A DNA stretch of 64,000 nt from Microcebus murinus (taxonomy: Eukaryota; Chordata; Mammalia; Primates; Cheirogaleidae), in assembly GCF_040939455.1 (NCBI RefSeq), contig NC_134122.1, positions 31,724,001 through 31,788,000 on the forward strand, given 5' to 3'. The notes under the pieces were generated by a model that saw nothing but the letters and a program-made list of their open reading frames with translations, was not told the origin of the DNA and searched no databases. Made by a program: the position numbers and the translations under genes. This document shows, one piece after another, positions 1 through 14,043 of this stretch. Position 1 is the stretch's first letter; every line of letters begins with the position of its first letter.

Positions 1-10
1 TTCTTGGACC

Positions 11-18
11 TGACGTCA
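11..18 (+). promoter_or_regulatory. Full CRE palindrome TGACGTCA
   Basis: Perfect CREB/ATF palindrome, in the context 'cctgacgtcagtg', near the left edge of the window. Binding is inferred from the motif only. Confidence 0.45.
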
Positions 19-929
19 GTGGAGTCCCACGGCGTGACCTTGCCCTCCTGGGTTCTTCCGTCACATCCGCGAGGCTCAGCGTCTGCAGTGTGTTTGTGTG
101 TCTGCTGACATTTCCAGCAGACTGGGCCCCAGGGCTGGCGGCAGTGGGAGCACACGTGGGCTGTGCTGAAATTGGAGTAGTGCCCGAATCATTATTGCCC
201 ACTTTCAAAGAAATAAAGTTTGTTTCCCTAAAGGAGCTTCTCTAGCAAATGGGAAAGAATTTTCAAGTAGCAGAGCAATAAGCCCCCGGGAGGGCACGTG
301 GCGTAGTGGCGAGAACCCGAGTTGAGTGTGCAGAGATCTAGGATGCAGTCCGTCCACTCCAGGCCTTGGTTTCCCCAGTTGAGCGTGGCGGTGATTGGAT
401 GAGGGGCCCATCCAGCTCAGTGCTGTGACACCAAGTGCTGACAGGTTGTTTTCTAAAGTGTTTGAAGTTTGCTCTTACGATCCTGTTCAGCAGCTTGGCT
501 CACTTGCTAAGTAGAGCAAAAGCAAAACTGTCTTTGACCTCTGCCCGAATCACCCCAGCCCAGGTTCCCTGGCGAAGGATCCTTGTAGAAAGCGTCAGCC
601 TCTGGAAGGCGCAGAGACCCTCTGACAGCCCTCGGGAGGGGGGCAACTTCCACTTGACACCCCCTGGGGTGGGAGCCCAGTGCCCATGAGGCCGCTTGTT
701 CTTCCATTCTGGGACAGTTGTCCCCGTTGGGAAGTGTTTCCTTGTGATGAATCAAAGCCTGTATCCCTGAAACTTCCTCCGGTGTAACATGAGTGACCGT
801 GGACTGAGCATAGGACGTGAGGGGCCAGAGCTCGGGGTTTGGGGAGGTGGCGTGCATCACCAGCCCCACGTAATGGTCTTGGTATGTGCTTGGTAGTGCT
901 TGGGGAATAGTTATGGCTGCTGTTGTTGC

Positions 930-1262
930 TATTTTTTTTTTTAATTATGGTAAAATGCATGTAATATAAAATTTTCCTCCTTAACCATTTTTAAGTGTAC
1001 AATTCAGTCGTGTTAACTACAGTCACGTTGTTGTACAGCCAATCTCCAGGATTCTTCTCATCTTGCAAAACTGAAACTCCCCATTCCCCACCTCCCCCTC
1101 AGCCCCTGGCAACCACTAGTCTACTTTACTTTGTGTCTCTATGAATTTGACTGCTCTAGGTACCTCCTGCAAGTGGAATCATGCAGCATTTATTTTATTT
1201 CACATAGCATCATGTCCTCAAAGTTCATCTGTATGGTGGCATGTGTCAGAATTCCTTCCTTT
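930..1262 (-). repeat. L1 3' region fragment (old, reverse strand)
   Basis: The sequence reads 'taaccatttttaagtgtaca', then 'gtggaatcatgcagcattta' and 'tgtcctcaaagttcatc', which is the complement of the 3' part of old mammalian L1 elements. The same series of phrases recurs at 6204-7135. It is diverged and cut off by an Alu monomer. Confidence 0.75.
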
Positions 1263-1392
1263 TAAAAAATTTTTATAGAGACGGGGTCTTGCTATGTTGC
1301 TCAGGCTGGTCTCAAACTCCTGGCCTCAAGCAATCCTCCCACTCAGCTTCCTGGAGTGCTAGGATTACAGGCCTGAGCCCGTGCCCATCCTG
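1263..1392 (-). repeat. Alu monomer, reverse strand
   Basis: Reads 'gagacggggtcttgctatgt', 'ggctggtctcaaactcctgg' and 'gctaggattacaggc', the complement of an Alu monomer. It sits at the broken end of the L1 fragment. Confidence 0.8.
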
Positions 1393-1504
1393 TTTTTATT
1401 TATTTGTATTCCACCTTATCCCAAAAGTGATTTTAAAGACTTACAAAGAAACATAAAATATAGTAAGACAACATAGAGAAGGAAGTAAAACGAGTGGTGG
1501 CCTA

Positions 1505-1836
1505 GCCAGGCGTGGTGGCTCACGCCTGTAATCCTAGCACTCCGGGAATCTGAGGCGGGTGGATCTCTCGAGGTCAGGAGTTTGAAACCAGCCTGAGCAA
1601 GAGTGAGACCCCGTCTCTACTAAAAATAGAAAGAAATTAATTGGCAAACTAAAAATATATAGAAAAAATTAGCCAGGCACGGTGGTGCATGCCTGTAGTC
1701 CCAGCTACTTGGGAGGCTGAGGCAGGAGGATCACTTGAGCCCAGGAGTTTGAGGTTGCTGTGAGCTAGGCTGATACCACGGCACTCTAGCCCGGGCAACA
1801 GAGTGAGACTCTGTCTCAATGAAAAAAAAAAAAAAA
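1505..1836 (+). repeat. Alu dimer, strepsirrhine type
   Basis: Full-length dimer from 'gccaggcgtggtggctcacg' to a poly-A tail. The linker contains 'gaaagaaattaattggcaaac' type sequence between the monomers, typical of the copies in this window. Confidence 0.93.
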
Positions 1837-2280
1837 GTGATGGCCTGAAATGGAAACGAATCTGAAACTCAGAAGCGAATCTGAGTTTGAAGGTGCGTAC
1901 CTTGGACTCTGTCCCCATAGGGATGTGTTCAGTTGCAAGGGACCCGAGAAGCAGGCTTAAGGGGGAGGGGTTTCTCTTGTACCAGGAAGCCTGGAGGCAA
2001 GCGGTCCAGCCCAGGGCAGCTGACCAGGATAGGAGAGGGGCTGGCTCCTCCTTCCTAGGAAGCGGCTTTGGTCATTCCGGCTACCGTGCAGGAGGATGAG
2101 GAGGGGATTGGGCAGCCAACACCTGCTCTGTAGGAAGCTCTGCCTTTTTATTTGGGAATGCCTCCCTGGCCAGGCTGCATAGGAGCACAGGAATGGGAGG
2201 ATTTGGGTAGTAGAGGAAGGCAGGGGGGAAGATTGTATAGTGCCTGTCTGTCTGCCTCGGAATCCTAGCACACTCAGCTC

Positions 2281-2395
2281 AGCCCGGCGTGGTGGCGAGT
2301 GCCTGTAGTCCCAGCTACTCGAGAGGCCGAGGTGGGGGGCCCAGGAGTTCAAGTCCAGCTTGGGCAACATATCAAGACCCTGTCTCTAAAAAAGA
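2281..2395 (+). repeat. Alu monomer, old
   Basis: Single monomer ('cggcgtggtggcgagtgcc' through 'agaccctgtctctaaaaaag'). It is diverged and lacks a second half. Confidence 0.8.
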
Positions 2396-4254
2396 AAGAA
2401 GACACGTTAGACAAAAATTGAACTCGATATAGATGAGAGAAATACAAGATAACTTCTCTTTTTTTCTCAGTATCCTTCTCGAACGTGAAAGCTTTCCAGA
2501 TCTGCTTGATATTGTGAGAAATGCTAAGTCCCCCAAAGTACAACTGTTTTTGCAATCTCTAGGAAATTTTTTAAAAGCCAAAGAAAGATAAACTATCCAC
2601 ATTACTTTAACAATTTTTTTAAATGTACAAGAAAGCTTAACTTATTTAAAGCTCAGAAGACTGTAATTCCATTGGTAACAGAATTGTTATGCATTTTAAA
2701 TATGATTAAATCCAGAATTGGCGACTTCTGACTAAACCGTAGTTTTGAAATTAATATAGCCCATTTGCGGTAATTCTGGGAAAACAACTTATACATAATA
2801 CATTTTTATATTTTCAACGAACGAAGTCATTTCAGAAACATGGAGGACTTTTTCAAAAGAATTGCTTCTATTTTAATCTTCTCAAAGTTTTCACTTTCGC
2901 TTCCATGGCTTCCATTTTTTTCGGAACATCGTGCCTCCTTAGGCATCGCAGTAAGGGGGTGATGGGACTGGAGGTAGAGCCCCCCAGAATGAAAATAAAA
3001 CAAGGAATCCCAGCACACGCAGACTCCTAGGTTCCTGCTGTAGATCGCAGAGGGGGATGTGGACTCTCAAGCTGACAGAAAGGGAACTTGGTCTATTATC
3101 AAATAGACCAGGAAACAAAAACAGGTGACTTCACAACTGGAAAAGGCTGGCGTAAGTAGGATGCTTTTAGCTGCAAGTAAAAGAAACCTGCACTAGAAGT
3201 GGCTCAAGCAGTGTGGACATTGATTATCCAACCTGAACCCCGGGGGTGGCAGATCCCGGGTCCTGAAGGGCCAGGTTCTCCCCTGGGCCACCCTGTTGTC
3301 CTCCTTGTGACGCCTTCACCTCCTGGGCTGGCTCTTCTCACGGCCCCCAGTTGGCTGTCACGGCTGGGGACATCCATTGTTGTAGGAGAAGGACATCACT
3401 GGTTTCCGTCCTTTTCTAAGGGCAATGTCGAGTCTCCCAGAAGTCCCTCACGTCTCAGTGGCCAGAACTGGGTTCTGTGCTTCTCTCTACACCAGCCCCA
3501 GCGAAGGAATGGGAGCATCCTGATCTAGGCTTTAGGGAATCTCCAAGGTTCACCCCCAGGGCTGGGGGTGCCCAGCTGCCCAGAGATACCAGGACACAAT
3601 TGGGGGGGGCGGGCTCAGGATACAGCCGTTGGGGCCAGAGCCAGGGTTGGGACTTGGGTATTTGAGCACACTGCACGCTGCCTACCCCTGCACTGCAGCC
3701 CGTGCAAGACCCCTCCAGCTGCCCTGCCATGGCGATGGGCAGTCAGTGGGGGTGGGGCAGGAATCCTGGGCCCCCGGCAGTCCCATGCCCCTGGGGAGCC
3801 CCTGGGACAGGAGATGGAGTATCTGGTGGGAGGGTGGAGCTGCTGGGAAGAAAGATGCCCTCCCCACCCCTCCAGAAGGGGAGAAATCTCTTTTTTGTTT
3901 GTTCTCTCAAGCTTCTTTTTCAAGAAACACAAGCATATGGCAGCGGATGGTGCGGGGGCCGTGTTTGGGTGGTGTGTGCGCTTGCCTTTGCCTTTTGCGT
4001 GGTTGGGCGTATATTTTTCTATCGGCTCCAACACCCCAGCTGGTCCATAGGGCAGGGAGACTCGAGTTGGAGGCGCTTCCCCGGTGTCCAGAAAAATCTA
4101 GCCCTTTCCAGTGGTGCTTCCCGTGGGGAAGGGATTGGAGAACTTTCCAGCAAACCCAGGCCTGAGCATTGCAGCTGTCCGAGCTGAGGACGTCCTTGGG
4201 AGGTGGGGTATGGGCAGTGAGGGGGCTGCAACACCGCATCACACACACACTTGG

Positions 4255-4725
4255 TGCTTGAAACAACAGAAATTTCCATTCTCGCAGTTCTGGAGGCCAG
4301 AAGTGCAAAATCATCACCATCCGGCCAAGGTCAAGGTGTCGGCAGCCACGGTCCCCCCACAGGCTCTAGGGGGCGTCGTCTATTCCTGGTCTCCTCCAGC
4401 TTCTGGTGGCTGCCGGCACTCCTGGGCTTGTGGCTGCACCACCCCGTCTTCAAGGCCAGTGTTTTCAAATCTCTGCTCTGTCTTCACTGGCCTTCCCTTC
4501 GGGATGTATGTCCAGTCTCCCTCCGCCCTCTTCTTGGAAGGATACCTGCCATGGCCTTCAGGGCTTACGCGGATCAGCCCGAGTAATCTCCCTGTCTCGG
4601 GATCCTTAATTCAGTCGCATCTGCGAAAGCGATTGTTCCATATGAGGTAGCTTTTATAGGCCCCAGCGATTGGGGCGTGGCTGTCTTTTGGGGGTCATTT
4701 TCGAGCCTACCACGAGTTCCTAAGG
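4255..4725 (+). repeat. Ancient interspersed repeat, family not assigned
   Basis: Contains 'aaacaacagaaatttccatt', 'cagttctggaggccagaagt' and 'gcttctggtggctgccggca', phrases I know from a common old mammalian repeat. A related copy is at 52583-52810. I do not assign a family name. Confidence 0.6.
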
Positions 4726-4954
4726 GCACGTTCAAGCAGCCGTTCTTGTAGACGGGCTCTCCCGTCATCTGTGCCGGCAGGAAGAAGCAGCCAGTGCAGA
4801 CTCCCTGCCTCTGCCCACCTCAGCTCTCTCCATGTCGGGGGGACCTTGTTGACGTGTGTGTGGACACCCCAAACCATATATCTAAGCTTTGTCCACCTTC
4901 CCTATCAGTCGCCTGTTGGGGACGTACAGCAGCATCTGCATGGTCTGCCCTTGG

Positions 4955-5275
4955 GTGTATCGGTTACCTCTGACTGCGTAACAAATAGCCCCAAGCTTAG
5001 CAGTGTCAAACAGCAGTCATTTCTTATTTTAATCTTTCAAAGGTTGGGGGGTGACTGGGCTTAGCCAGGTGGGTTAAGGTCATGTTCATGATGTCCTCGC
5101 CCTCTGTCCTGGGGCCTGAGCTGGGATACAGCCGGGGCTCCTCAGGCATCTCTGGCACCACCTGGGCTCTCCATGGGGTGGCGTCAGGATGGCCGGGTTT
5201 TGTTCACCTTGGCTCAGAGTCCGGGACCCAGGGCACAGCGTTTCCGCTGGGCAGTCCCGGAATCCAACCGCATCT
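4955..5275 (+). repeat. Ancient interspersed repeat, family not assigned
   Basis: Recognised by 'cggttacctctgactgcgta', then 'caaatagccccaagcttagc', matching the usual 'ctgtgtaacaaaccacccca' start of a known old repeat. Diverged. Confidence 0.5.
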
Positions 5276-5949
5276 GTGTTGAAAGCGCTTTGGCGACCTC
5301 TGCTCCCCCAGAGCCTCAGCGCGGACCCCACGCTGCGTCAGGCTCGCTCCTGCCTCAGTGCCTGGGCCTCAGCTGTGCCTGCTGTCTGAGGGCCCCACTC
5401 CTTGCCACCCACCCTCTTTATGTCTCTTAATGTTTCCCAGCCTGCGTACACAGCCCCTCCCCTGGGAGGCCCTTTGCAGGCCTTAGTAGCAGGCCCGTAC
5501 TCGGCAGGCCCGGGCGCACACGGGTGGAGGAAACCGGGCCTGTTCCCCAGGACCTGGTGCCGTGGGGGCTCAGGTACCCCCATCCTGGGGAGGAGGGAAG
5601 AAGAGGCTGTGGGCGCCCAGCCAAGGACAGCGCAGGAGGTGTTGATGTGCCTAGCAACAGCTAAGAGGGGTCCCGCAAAGGGCAGGGGTGTCTCTTCCCA
5701 AGGGCACAGCGGGTGCCAAGGCCATGCCCGAGGGCAGGGTGTGTCCGGGGTCCTGCAGGCTGGGGAGGACAAGGGCAGTTTGCTCTGTGGCCTGACTCCT
5801 GGCGGGACGGTGAGCCCCTTGAGGACGAGGCTTGTGTCCTGCTCATCTCTGTGTCCCAGCACGGCTGGCCCTGGGGTGGTCGCTTCTCTGTGAGTGTTCT
5901 TAGCACGCTCAGGTTGTGCTGGCACTGGGCCCAGGAGGGCTCGCACGAG

Positions 5950-6012
5950 CGTGTGAGTGTGCCTATGTGCTTGCATGTGCATGCATGTCAGTATGCACGT
6001 GTGTGTGTGTAT
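5950..6012 (+). repeat. Degenerate GT-rich microsatellite
   Basis: Alternating purine-pyrimidine sequence with ATGTGC-like words ending in a (TG) run. Confidence 0.85.
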
Positions 6013-6203
6013 TGGGTTGCCAGTGCTCACACTCACCTGGGGGGCAAAGATGTCCTTGTCAAGTAGTCCCTCCTCCCCCTCTTTCTCCAACCCGTCTTCG
6101 CCTCTTTCCAGCGAAGGCCACTGAGTGTCCACTGTAAGCTTAGGATTGACGCTCCAGAGTGGACACTCAATAAGAGCAACTGAACACTTCTCTCCTTTTT
6201 CTC

Positions 6204-7135
6204 AATTTTTAAAAATTATATTAAAATACACATAACATAAAATTTATCTTTACTGTTTGCAAGCATACAGTTCAGTGGTATTAAATGCATTCGTATGTTG
6301 TGCAGCCATCACCACCATCCATCCCTAGAACTTTTTCACCTTGTAAAACCGAAACTCTATACCTATTAAACAATTCCCTCTCACCAACCATGGCGACCAC
6401 CATTCTACTTTCTGTTTCGGGACTGGACCACCCTAAGCACCTCCTGCAAGTGGAATCGTGCAGTACTTGTGTTTTTGTGTCTGGTTCATTTCACTCGGCA
6501 TAAAGTCCTCGAGGTACATCCATGTTGTAGCACGTGTCAGAATTTCCTTCCTTTTAAAGCTGAGTAAGATTCCCCTGTGCATGTGTACCACTGTGTTTCA
6601 TCCATTCATCCATCCCTGGGCTCTTGCGTTGCTTCCACGTTTTGTCTGTTGTCAATAACGCTGCTATGAAAACGAGTAGACAAAGCTCTTTGAGAGCCTA
6701 TTTTTGGTTCTCTTGGGTTATATAGACAGAAGAGGAGTTGCTGGCACGTATGGTAGTCCCATTTCTAATGTGCTGAGGAGCCACCATACTGTTTTCCATG
6801 GCGGCTGCACCATTTTACATCCCCACCAACACTTGTTTTGTCTTTTGGGTAGAAGGCCTCCTGGTGAGTGTGAGGTGATAGCTCATTGTAGTTTTGATTT
6901 GCATTTTGCTAATGGTCATGGTGTTGAGCATCTCTTCATGTGCTCATTGGCCATTTGTATATCTTTTTTGGAGAAATGTCTATTCTAGTCTTCTGCCCAT
7001 TTTTCAGTTGGGCTGTTTGTTTTTTGTTGTTGAGTTTTAAGAGTTCTCTAAGATCCTGGATATAAATCTCTTATCAGATATACTGTTTACACACATTTTC
7101 TCCCATTCTGTGGGTTGCCTTTTTATTGTATTAAC
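6204..7135 (-). repeat. L1 3' portion, reverse strand
   Basis: About 930 bases matching the complement of L1 ORF2 end plus 3' region: 'acataacataaaatttatc', 'gctgctatgaaaacgagta', 'ttgatttgcattttgctaat', 'tctcccattctgtgggttgc'. Many substitutions mark it as an old L1M-type copy with no coding capacity. Confidence 0.85.
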
Positions 7136-7724
7136 ACTCTCCAAAACTCCTTTTTACCTGTGGAGCAAAGGTTGTGTATCTCCAAGCCAAGCATCTTCCC
7201 TTTGCCTCTGTCCACAGAAATGACACTCTTCCATTCATGCACCCAGAGAACTCCTATTCACCCTTCAAAACCCATCTCAACTGTCATCAACTCAGGGAAG
7301 CCTTTTTGGCAGGACCCTGCTCGCCCAAAATTAAATAAATAAAACGTTCGAATAAAATGTGGGTAACCCTTTCCCCCATGTCAAGCTCTGTATCCAGGCA
7401 AACTTTTCCACTTGTCCTCATTTCATGATCCTATGATTCTTTGTGGACACACTGGCCCTGTGAGTTCCAGGAGGGCCGGCGGGGCCTGGCACAGAGCAGG
7501 CTCCTGGTTGGTGTTGAATGAATAAGTTGGGGGTGGTGGGGCAAAGGATGGCCAAGGAAGGCATCCAGGCTGTCCCCTGCCCCTCCTTCCAGCTCTCTGC
7601 CTGGGACTGTGACCCAGCTGATGGCCAGGCGGAGGTGGCTTCTGTTCTGTCCTACTGTGACCTAGCTGGGTAGCCGGTAGGCACAGGGAACAAGTGTAGC
7701 CTTCAGGGTTCAAAAGTGTGTGTG

Positions 7725-8060
7725 GGCCGGGCACGGTGGCTCACGCCTGTAATCCTAGCATTCTGGGAGGCCGAGGCGGGCGGATTGCTCGAGGTCGGGA
7801 GTTCGAAACCAGCTTGAGCAAGAGCGAAACTCCAACTCTACTATAAATTAGAAAGAAATTAATTGGCCAACTAATATATATATAAAAAATTAGCCGGGCA
7901 TGGTGGTGCATGCCTGTAGTCCCAGCTACTTGGGAGGCTGAGGCAATAGGATCACTTGAGCCCAGGAGTTTGAGGTTGCTGTGAGCCAGGCTGACGCCAG
8001 GGCACTCACTCTAGCCTGGGCAACAAAGTGAGACTCTGTCTCAAAAAAAAAAAAAAAAAA
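7725..8060 (+). repeat. Alu dimer, strepsirrhine type
   Basis: Full-length copy from 'ggccgggcacggtggctcac' to an 18-A tail, with 'aattaattggccaactaa' in the linker. Confidence 0.95.
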
Positions 8061-8445
8061 GAAAAGTGTATGTGAAAGGAATGAGTGACTGAATGAATGA
8101 ACCCACAAATGAATGAATGAGTGCGTGTGCCGTGTAAAGAAGGCCTGAGAACCCCCGACTGAGGCACCCCACATGTGTGCTGCTGCTAAGGGCCTGGCCG
8201 CGCTGACAGTTCATCTTGGGGGCTGGAGCTGCTTGTTTCTCCTCCCAGCTGGAGCCTCAGCCCCGCACATGGGAAGTGGGTTAGGGGAGCCACCTCCAGG
8301 GGCTTTCTGAGAGTGTGGTGGAGGGACGGGCTGCCCGTTGCAGGAGAGTTTGTGACATTTGTTTCATTGGTTCAACCCCAAGCCGGTGGGGACAAGTGAT
8401 CCTCCCCAGCCAGGGTCAGCCCTCTCGTCACTCTGCCCAGGCTGT

Positions 8446-8598
8446 TCGTGTGTGTGCGTGTGTGTGTGCACGCGAGTGTGTGTGTCTCCCTTTCTTAACT
8501 GTCCCTATTCTTTCCATCACATATATGTGCTCCCTCTCCCCCCTCTCCCCCTCCTGCTCTCTCTCTTTCATACACACACACGCACACTCACACTCTGC
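8446..8598 (+). repeat. GT-rich, CT-rich and CA-rich simple sequence
   Basis: A GT-rich tract (8446-8490), then a pyrimidine-rich block, then a CA-rich tract (8571-8598). The outer tracts are complementary in type. Confidence 0.9.
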
Positions 8599-9685
8599 TG
8601 CTTTAAGCATGTGATTTTCTGAAGCTCCGGGCATGCCAGGCGGAGGGAGGAGAGGAGGGGGTCTGGGTGCCGAGCTCCAGGGCAGGCCTGAGAAGGAGAA
8701 ACCAACGTTCAGTTGCTGCCTCCTGGGCCCCCTGGGCAGGAAGCAGATGCCGGTGGACTTTGCCACTCACCGCGGGCCAGCCCCGGGGGCAGGCAGAGCT
8801 GTGTCGTGAGGGAAGGGGCTTGAGGGCTGCGGCGTGGGGTGGAGGGAGCCAGGGTGTAGCCAGTGTGGTCTGGGCTCAGATACCAGCTTGGCTGTACCCC
8901 AGCTCCGGGGCGTTGGGCAGGGTCCCTCCTCTGGGACGTGCGAGGGCCTGAGTGTCTCGGCCCTTAGGCAGCAGCCTGTGACTCCGTCCCTCCGGATGGG
9001 CCGGTCCTCTAAGCCCACGCCAGAGAGTAGGGGCCGAGCCCTTGGGCCAGATGTCAAGTCAGGTCACACTTCCTTGCACTCACCATTTTGGCTTTGGACC
9101 CCTTAGGTGTCCCGTGAAGGCATCTAGGGTGGTGGGTGGCGGAGGGGAGTTTTTAAACTAGGCTGAGCTGGGAGGTTCGTCGTGGGGCCTGTTCTCTTGC
9201 CTGCACACCCTATTCCCACCTCCCACTAGACACGCTTCACTAGAGGGAGGTTGGCACCTGCCCTAGGGGGCACCTGTCTCCCCAGACGTCCAGGCCGTGG
9301 GCAGCAGAAAGGACAGGTGCAATGGCGGCACCCCCTTGTGCTCCTGGGGGGCTCAGAGCGCCTGGTGCAGGGTGTTGTGGGGTCAGAGGCCCCAATGAAG
9401 TTCTCTCTGGGCCGGACTCCTCTGGGTGTCCCCAGCCTGGAGTCAGGCCTGCCTTGGGTCGGCACCAACTCAGACAGGGACAGAGAACTTGGCTAATCTT
9501 TGGCTCCGGGACTGGGCTAGCCTCCACCTCTGAAAGCTGCCACCGTCTGGGCGAGGAGTCCCTGGCCAGGCAGGGGGCAGGCGCAGGCAGGAAAAGCCGA
9601 GCTTCTCGGGGCCTGGAGTCAGGAACGTCCCCAGGGATCACCCCGCCCTGTGCCTGGCTGCCTCTCAGAATCCCCTGAGAACTTA

Positions 9686-10492
<807 letters not shown>

Positions 10493-11993
10493 TCATTAGC
10501 ATCTGTCTGCGTTCTTGGCTGCTGGGAAGTGTCAGGCTCCCGTCCTGTTGGTCCCTTCGTCGTGGGGTTCCCTCGGACTGAGGGGTTTCCTAGGACACGG
10601 AACTTTCTGTGCTAAACCCAGGGAAGTCCTGGGCGACCCAGGGCGAGCTGGCCACCCTGGCTGTGTGTCCACCCTGCATCTGACCGGCTGGTCATCCTGT
10701 GCCCCGCGTCGCTGTGCGTGTGGGGAGCGTGGTCCTCCCTCCACGCGTGGACAGCAAGGACGTGTCTGGAGACAGACACGCTGGCTGCAGCCTCGGGCGG
10801 GTCCCTCCCTCAACTCTAAAACGACCGATGCTGTTTGTCGCAGGGACAGTAACCCAGACACACGGCTGCCCCCTCTGGGCATTTCTGACAAGTGCCCAGG
10901 TGACGCCAACGCTGCAGGTCCCGGGGTCACGCCTTGAGGAGCACCTGCCCCGGGCATCCGTCTGACCCCGCAGCCTCCCTCACTGCAGCCGCGGGAGCAT
11001 TGGGACCCCCCCGCCACCTGGATTTTCCATCACGTTCTGTTCCCTAGACTGTCCCTCCTGTGTGATGCAGAGGGACAGTCTCCCATGTTGCTGCTCTCTT
11101 CTTGAGAGCTGGGGGGCCGGGACTTGTCAGACCCTCTGCCCGTGGCTGGGGGACCTCCCGCTGCAGCCCAGGTCGGCCAACCGGAGCATTTGTCAGTTCT
11201 GCGCGTAATTGTTGAGCGCCCACGAAAACCCACACAGGCGCGAGGTCACGCTCCAGGTGGGAAGTTCCGGCAAGAAGTACGGGAACAGGTTGTTTCTGAT
11301 TGCAACAGATCCTGTGAAGAAACCAGGAGCCCGGTGGCAAGTGCGGGGCTGGGCTGCTGGCGGGTGGCTGGGGAAGGCGCTCCGGGAGCTGTCGACCGGG
11401 TGAAGGCGGCAGGGGAGGAAGGCCCCGGCCTGGAGAAGCCCTCCACGGGGGCAGCCTCGAGTGCAGAGAGGGGGCTGCATGTGGTGTGTTTGGGGACAGA
11501 GGGAGGTGCCGTGGGCCCAGTGCACAGGGGGCAGGGCAGGGAGGGCCACCTGGGTCAGTCTGTGTGCAGTGACACCATCGGTTGCTTCCGAGCAGGTTGG
11601 CAATGTGAGGTTTGTGCTTCCTGAGGTCCTCTGGCTGGGGTCTGGAGGAGGGACCGTGGGGACAGAGGAGGGGCATGGAGATCAGTGAGGATCCTGTGCT
11701 CTGGCGTGGCCAGCAAAGGATGCTGGACAGGGTAGTGGCCTGGAGGCGGCCCTTCTCCCAGCTCCCCTGTCCTCCACTAACCAGCATGGGATTGCCCAGG
11801 CTGCGGCCTCTGTCTCCTCTTCCTGGGGGCGTTTCTCCTGTTTATTCCTGTTTATCCTCAGGTACCTGCTTCATGGCCAGCTGCCTGTCATGCTTGGTGT
11901 CCTCTGTTCCGTATTGTTCCCTTTCCACTGGGTGGTTTCCCTCCCCTGCATTTCTGTTTAGAACCAGCCCCGCTTTGCAATGAGAAAACTCGG

Positions 11994-12152
11994 GCCAGGC
12001 ACAGTGGAGCATGTCTGCAGTCCCAGCTCCTCGGGAGGCTGAGGCAGGAGGATGGCTTGAGCCCAGGCGTTGGAGGTTGCAGTGAGCTGTGATGACACCC
12101 CTGCACTCTAGCCTGGGCGACAGAGTGAGACCCTGTCTCGAAACAAAACAAC
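11994..12152 (+). repeat. Alu monomer with 13-base target-site duplication
   Basis: Single monomer flanked by perfect copies of 'tgagaaaactcgg' (11981-11993 and 12153-12165), showing one retrotransposition event of a monomer rather than a truncated dimer. Confidence 0.88.
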
Positions 12153-13608
12153 TGAGAAAACTCGGGGTTTCAGTGATTCACCTGATGTGGTCCTAGCAGA
12201 CCCGGGTCTCCTCTTGGCTGTCCCCACACCCAGCGTTCTTGCTCCCGCCCCATGGAACCTGCCCCTCCCTCCCTCAGGCCCTGAGCATTTGCAGGGAGCG
12301 GTTTTCTCACCCCCTTCTAAGTGCACCCACCTGGGCTCTAGCTCAGGGCAGAGGGTCCTGCGAGCGCAGATGGCCGGGACAAGGAGTCAGGGGACAGCCC
12401 ACCACCCAGCCCCCCTTCCCTGTCTTCGTCCCTCACTCCCTGATTCCTTCCTAAATGGATTAGGACCTTTGCCGGAAGGAGCCGGCGCTGTCTGGGCGAC
12501 CCGGAGGCCAGGGCCAGAGCGGGCGCTGGCTGGTGCCTCCTGCTCTGCCCTGATTCGATTTGGGCCTCGGCAGCTGGGAGGCTGGCGGTCGCAGGCCTTT
12601 CTGGGAATGGCTCAAGGGATGGGCTGGCGGGGGTGGCTGAGGGGGGAGCCGTCAAGCTCTCAGGTGGGCAGACCTCTCAGCTGGGTCCTTTATGGAATCT
12701 GGTCACACTCAGACCCTCAGGTGGGCTTCATGCTATGGAATGTCCCCAGCCATGGGCCACTGGCCACCTGTTGGTCCATTGGCATGTCCCATCCATGGCC
12801 TGTGTTCTATCCATGGCCTGTCATACCCTCAGCATCCCTTAATAACATAGATTTCAAACTTTTATAAAATTGCAAGGCCTCAGTCTGTGGTTGGGACCAC
12901 ACACCTTGGTGTGTCACTCGTGCTGGACGCTGAGGTGGGCCATGGGGTGCAGCAGTAGCGGGTAGACCTGGTCCCTGCCTGTGAAGAGCTTATGGTCTGC
13001 AGGGACAGCCGCAGCAGCAGAAGACACCCCGGGCTTCGTGCCCTTTGAGGTGCCGGCCCCACAGTCCCCCTGCCTGGTGTGTGCAGAGACTGCTTGCTTG
13101 CAGGTGGCAGGCGGAGGGTGGGGTTCACAGGCCCCTCTGCAGGTCTGTGGCCCTGCTCCCTGCTCCCTCCCTGCGCTGCCTCCAGCACCGGGCAGGGCCA
13201 CACAAGGTGCACTGGGGCCGAACCCAGAGAGGGAAGCCGAGGGTCCCTGCCCCTCCCTGTCTTGAATGGGTGCGTGGCCGCTGGCTGGGGGCAGGTGCTG
13301 GCCAGGAGGCAGCCTGTGGGTGGCTCCCCACACCTGACTCCCAGGTCAGGGAGGAAGGGCAGGCTGGAACCAGGAACCGAGGGGGTCTGAGCTTTGTATC
13401 TCGTGGTGCCCGGTTCAGGCTGGGCGGTACGGGGGCAGTGAGCATGTGCCACGCTGGGCACCACGACAGGAGCCCCAGTGCAGGGGAGGGTGCAGCTCTG
13501 GCCTCCAGGGGCCCCACCACCACGGGACAAAGTCCTGCCTTGGGGAACGCCCAGTGTGAGATGAAATGGCCTCTGCCCTGCAGTTTCTTGCTACATCCCT
13601 GAGGCTCA

Positions 13609-14043
<435 letters not shown>

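Noticed and set aside
5338..6132. Open frame of 264 codons on the minus strand
   Set aside because: It crosses a GT-rich microsatellite and unique GC-rich DNA; there is no recognisable domain.
6204..7135. L1 copy as a possible active element
   Set aside because: It is a diverged 3' fragment on the reverse strand with no intact ORF.
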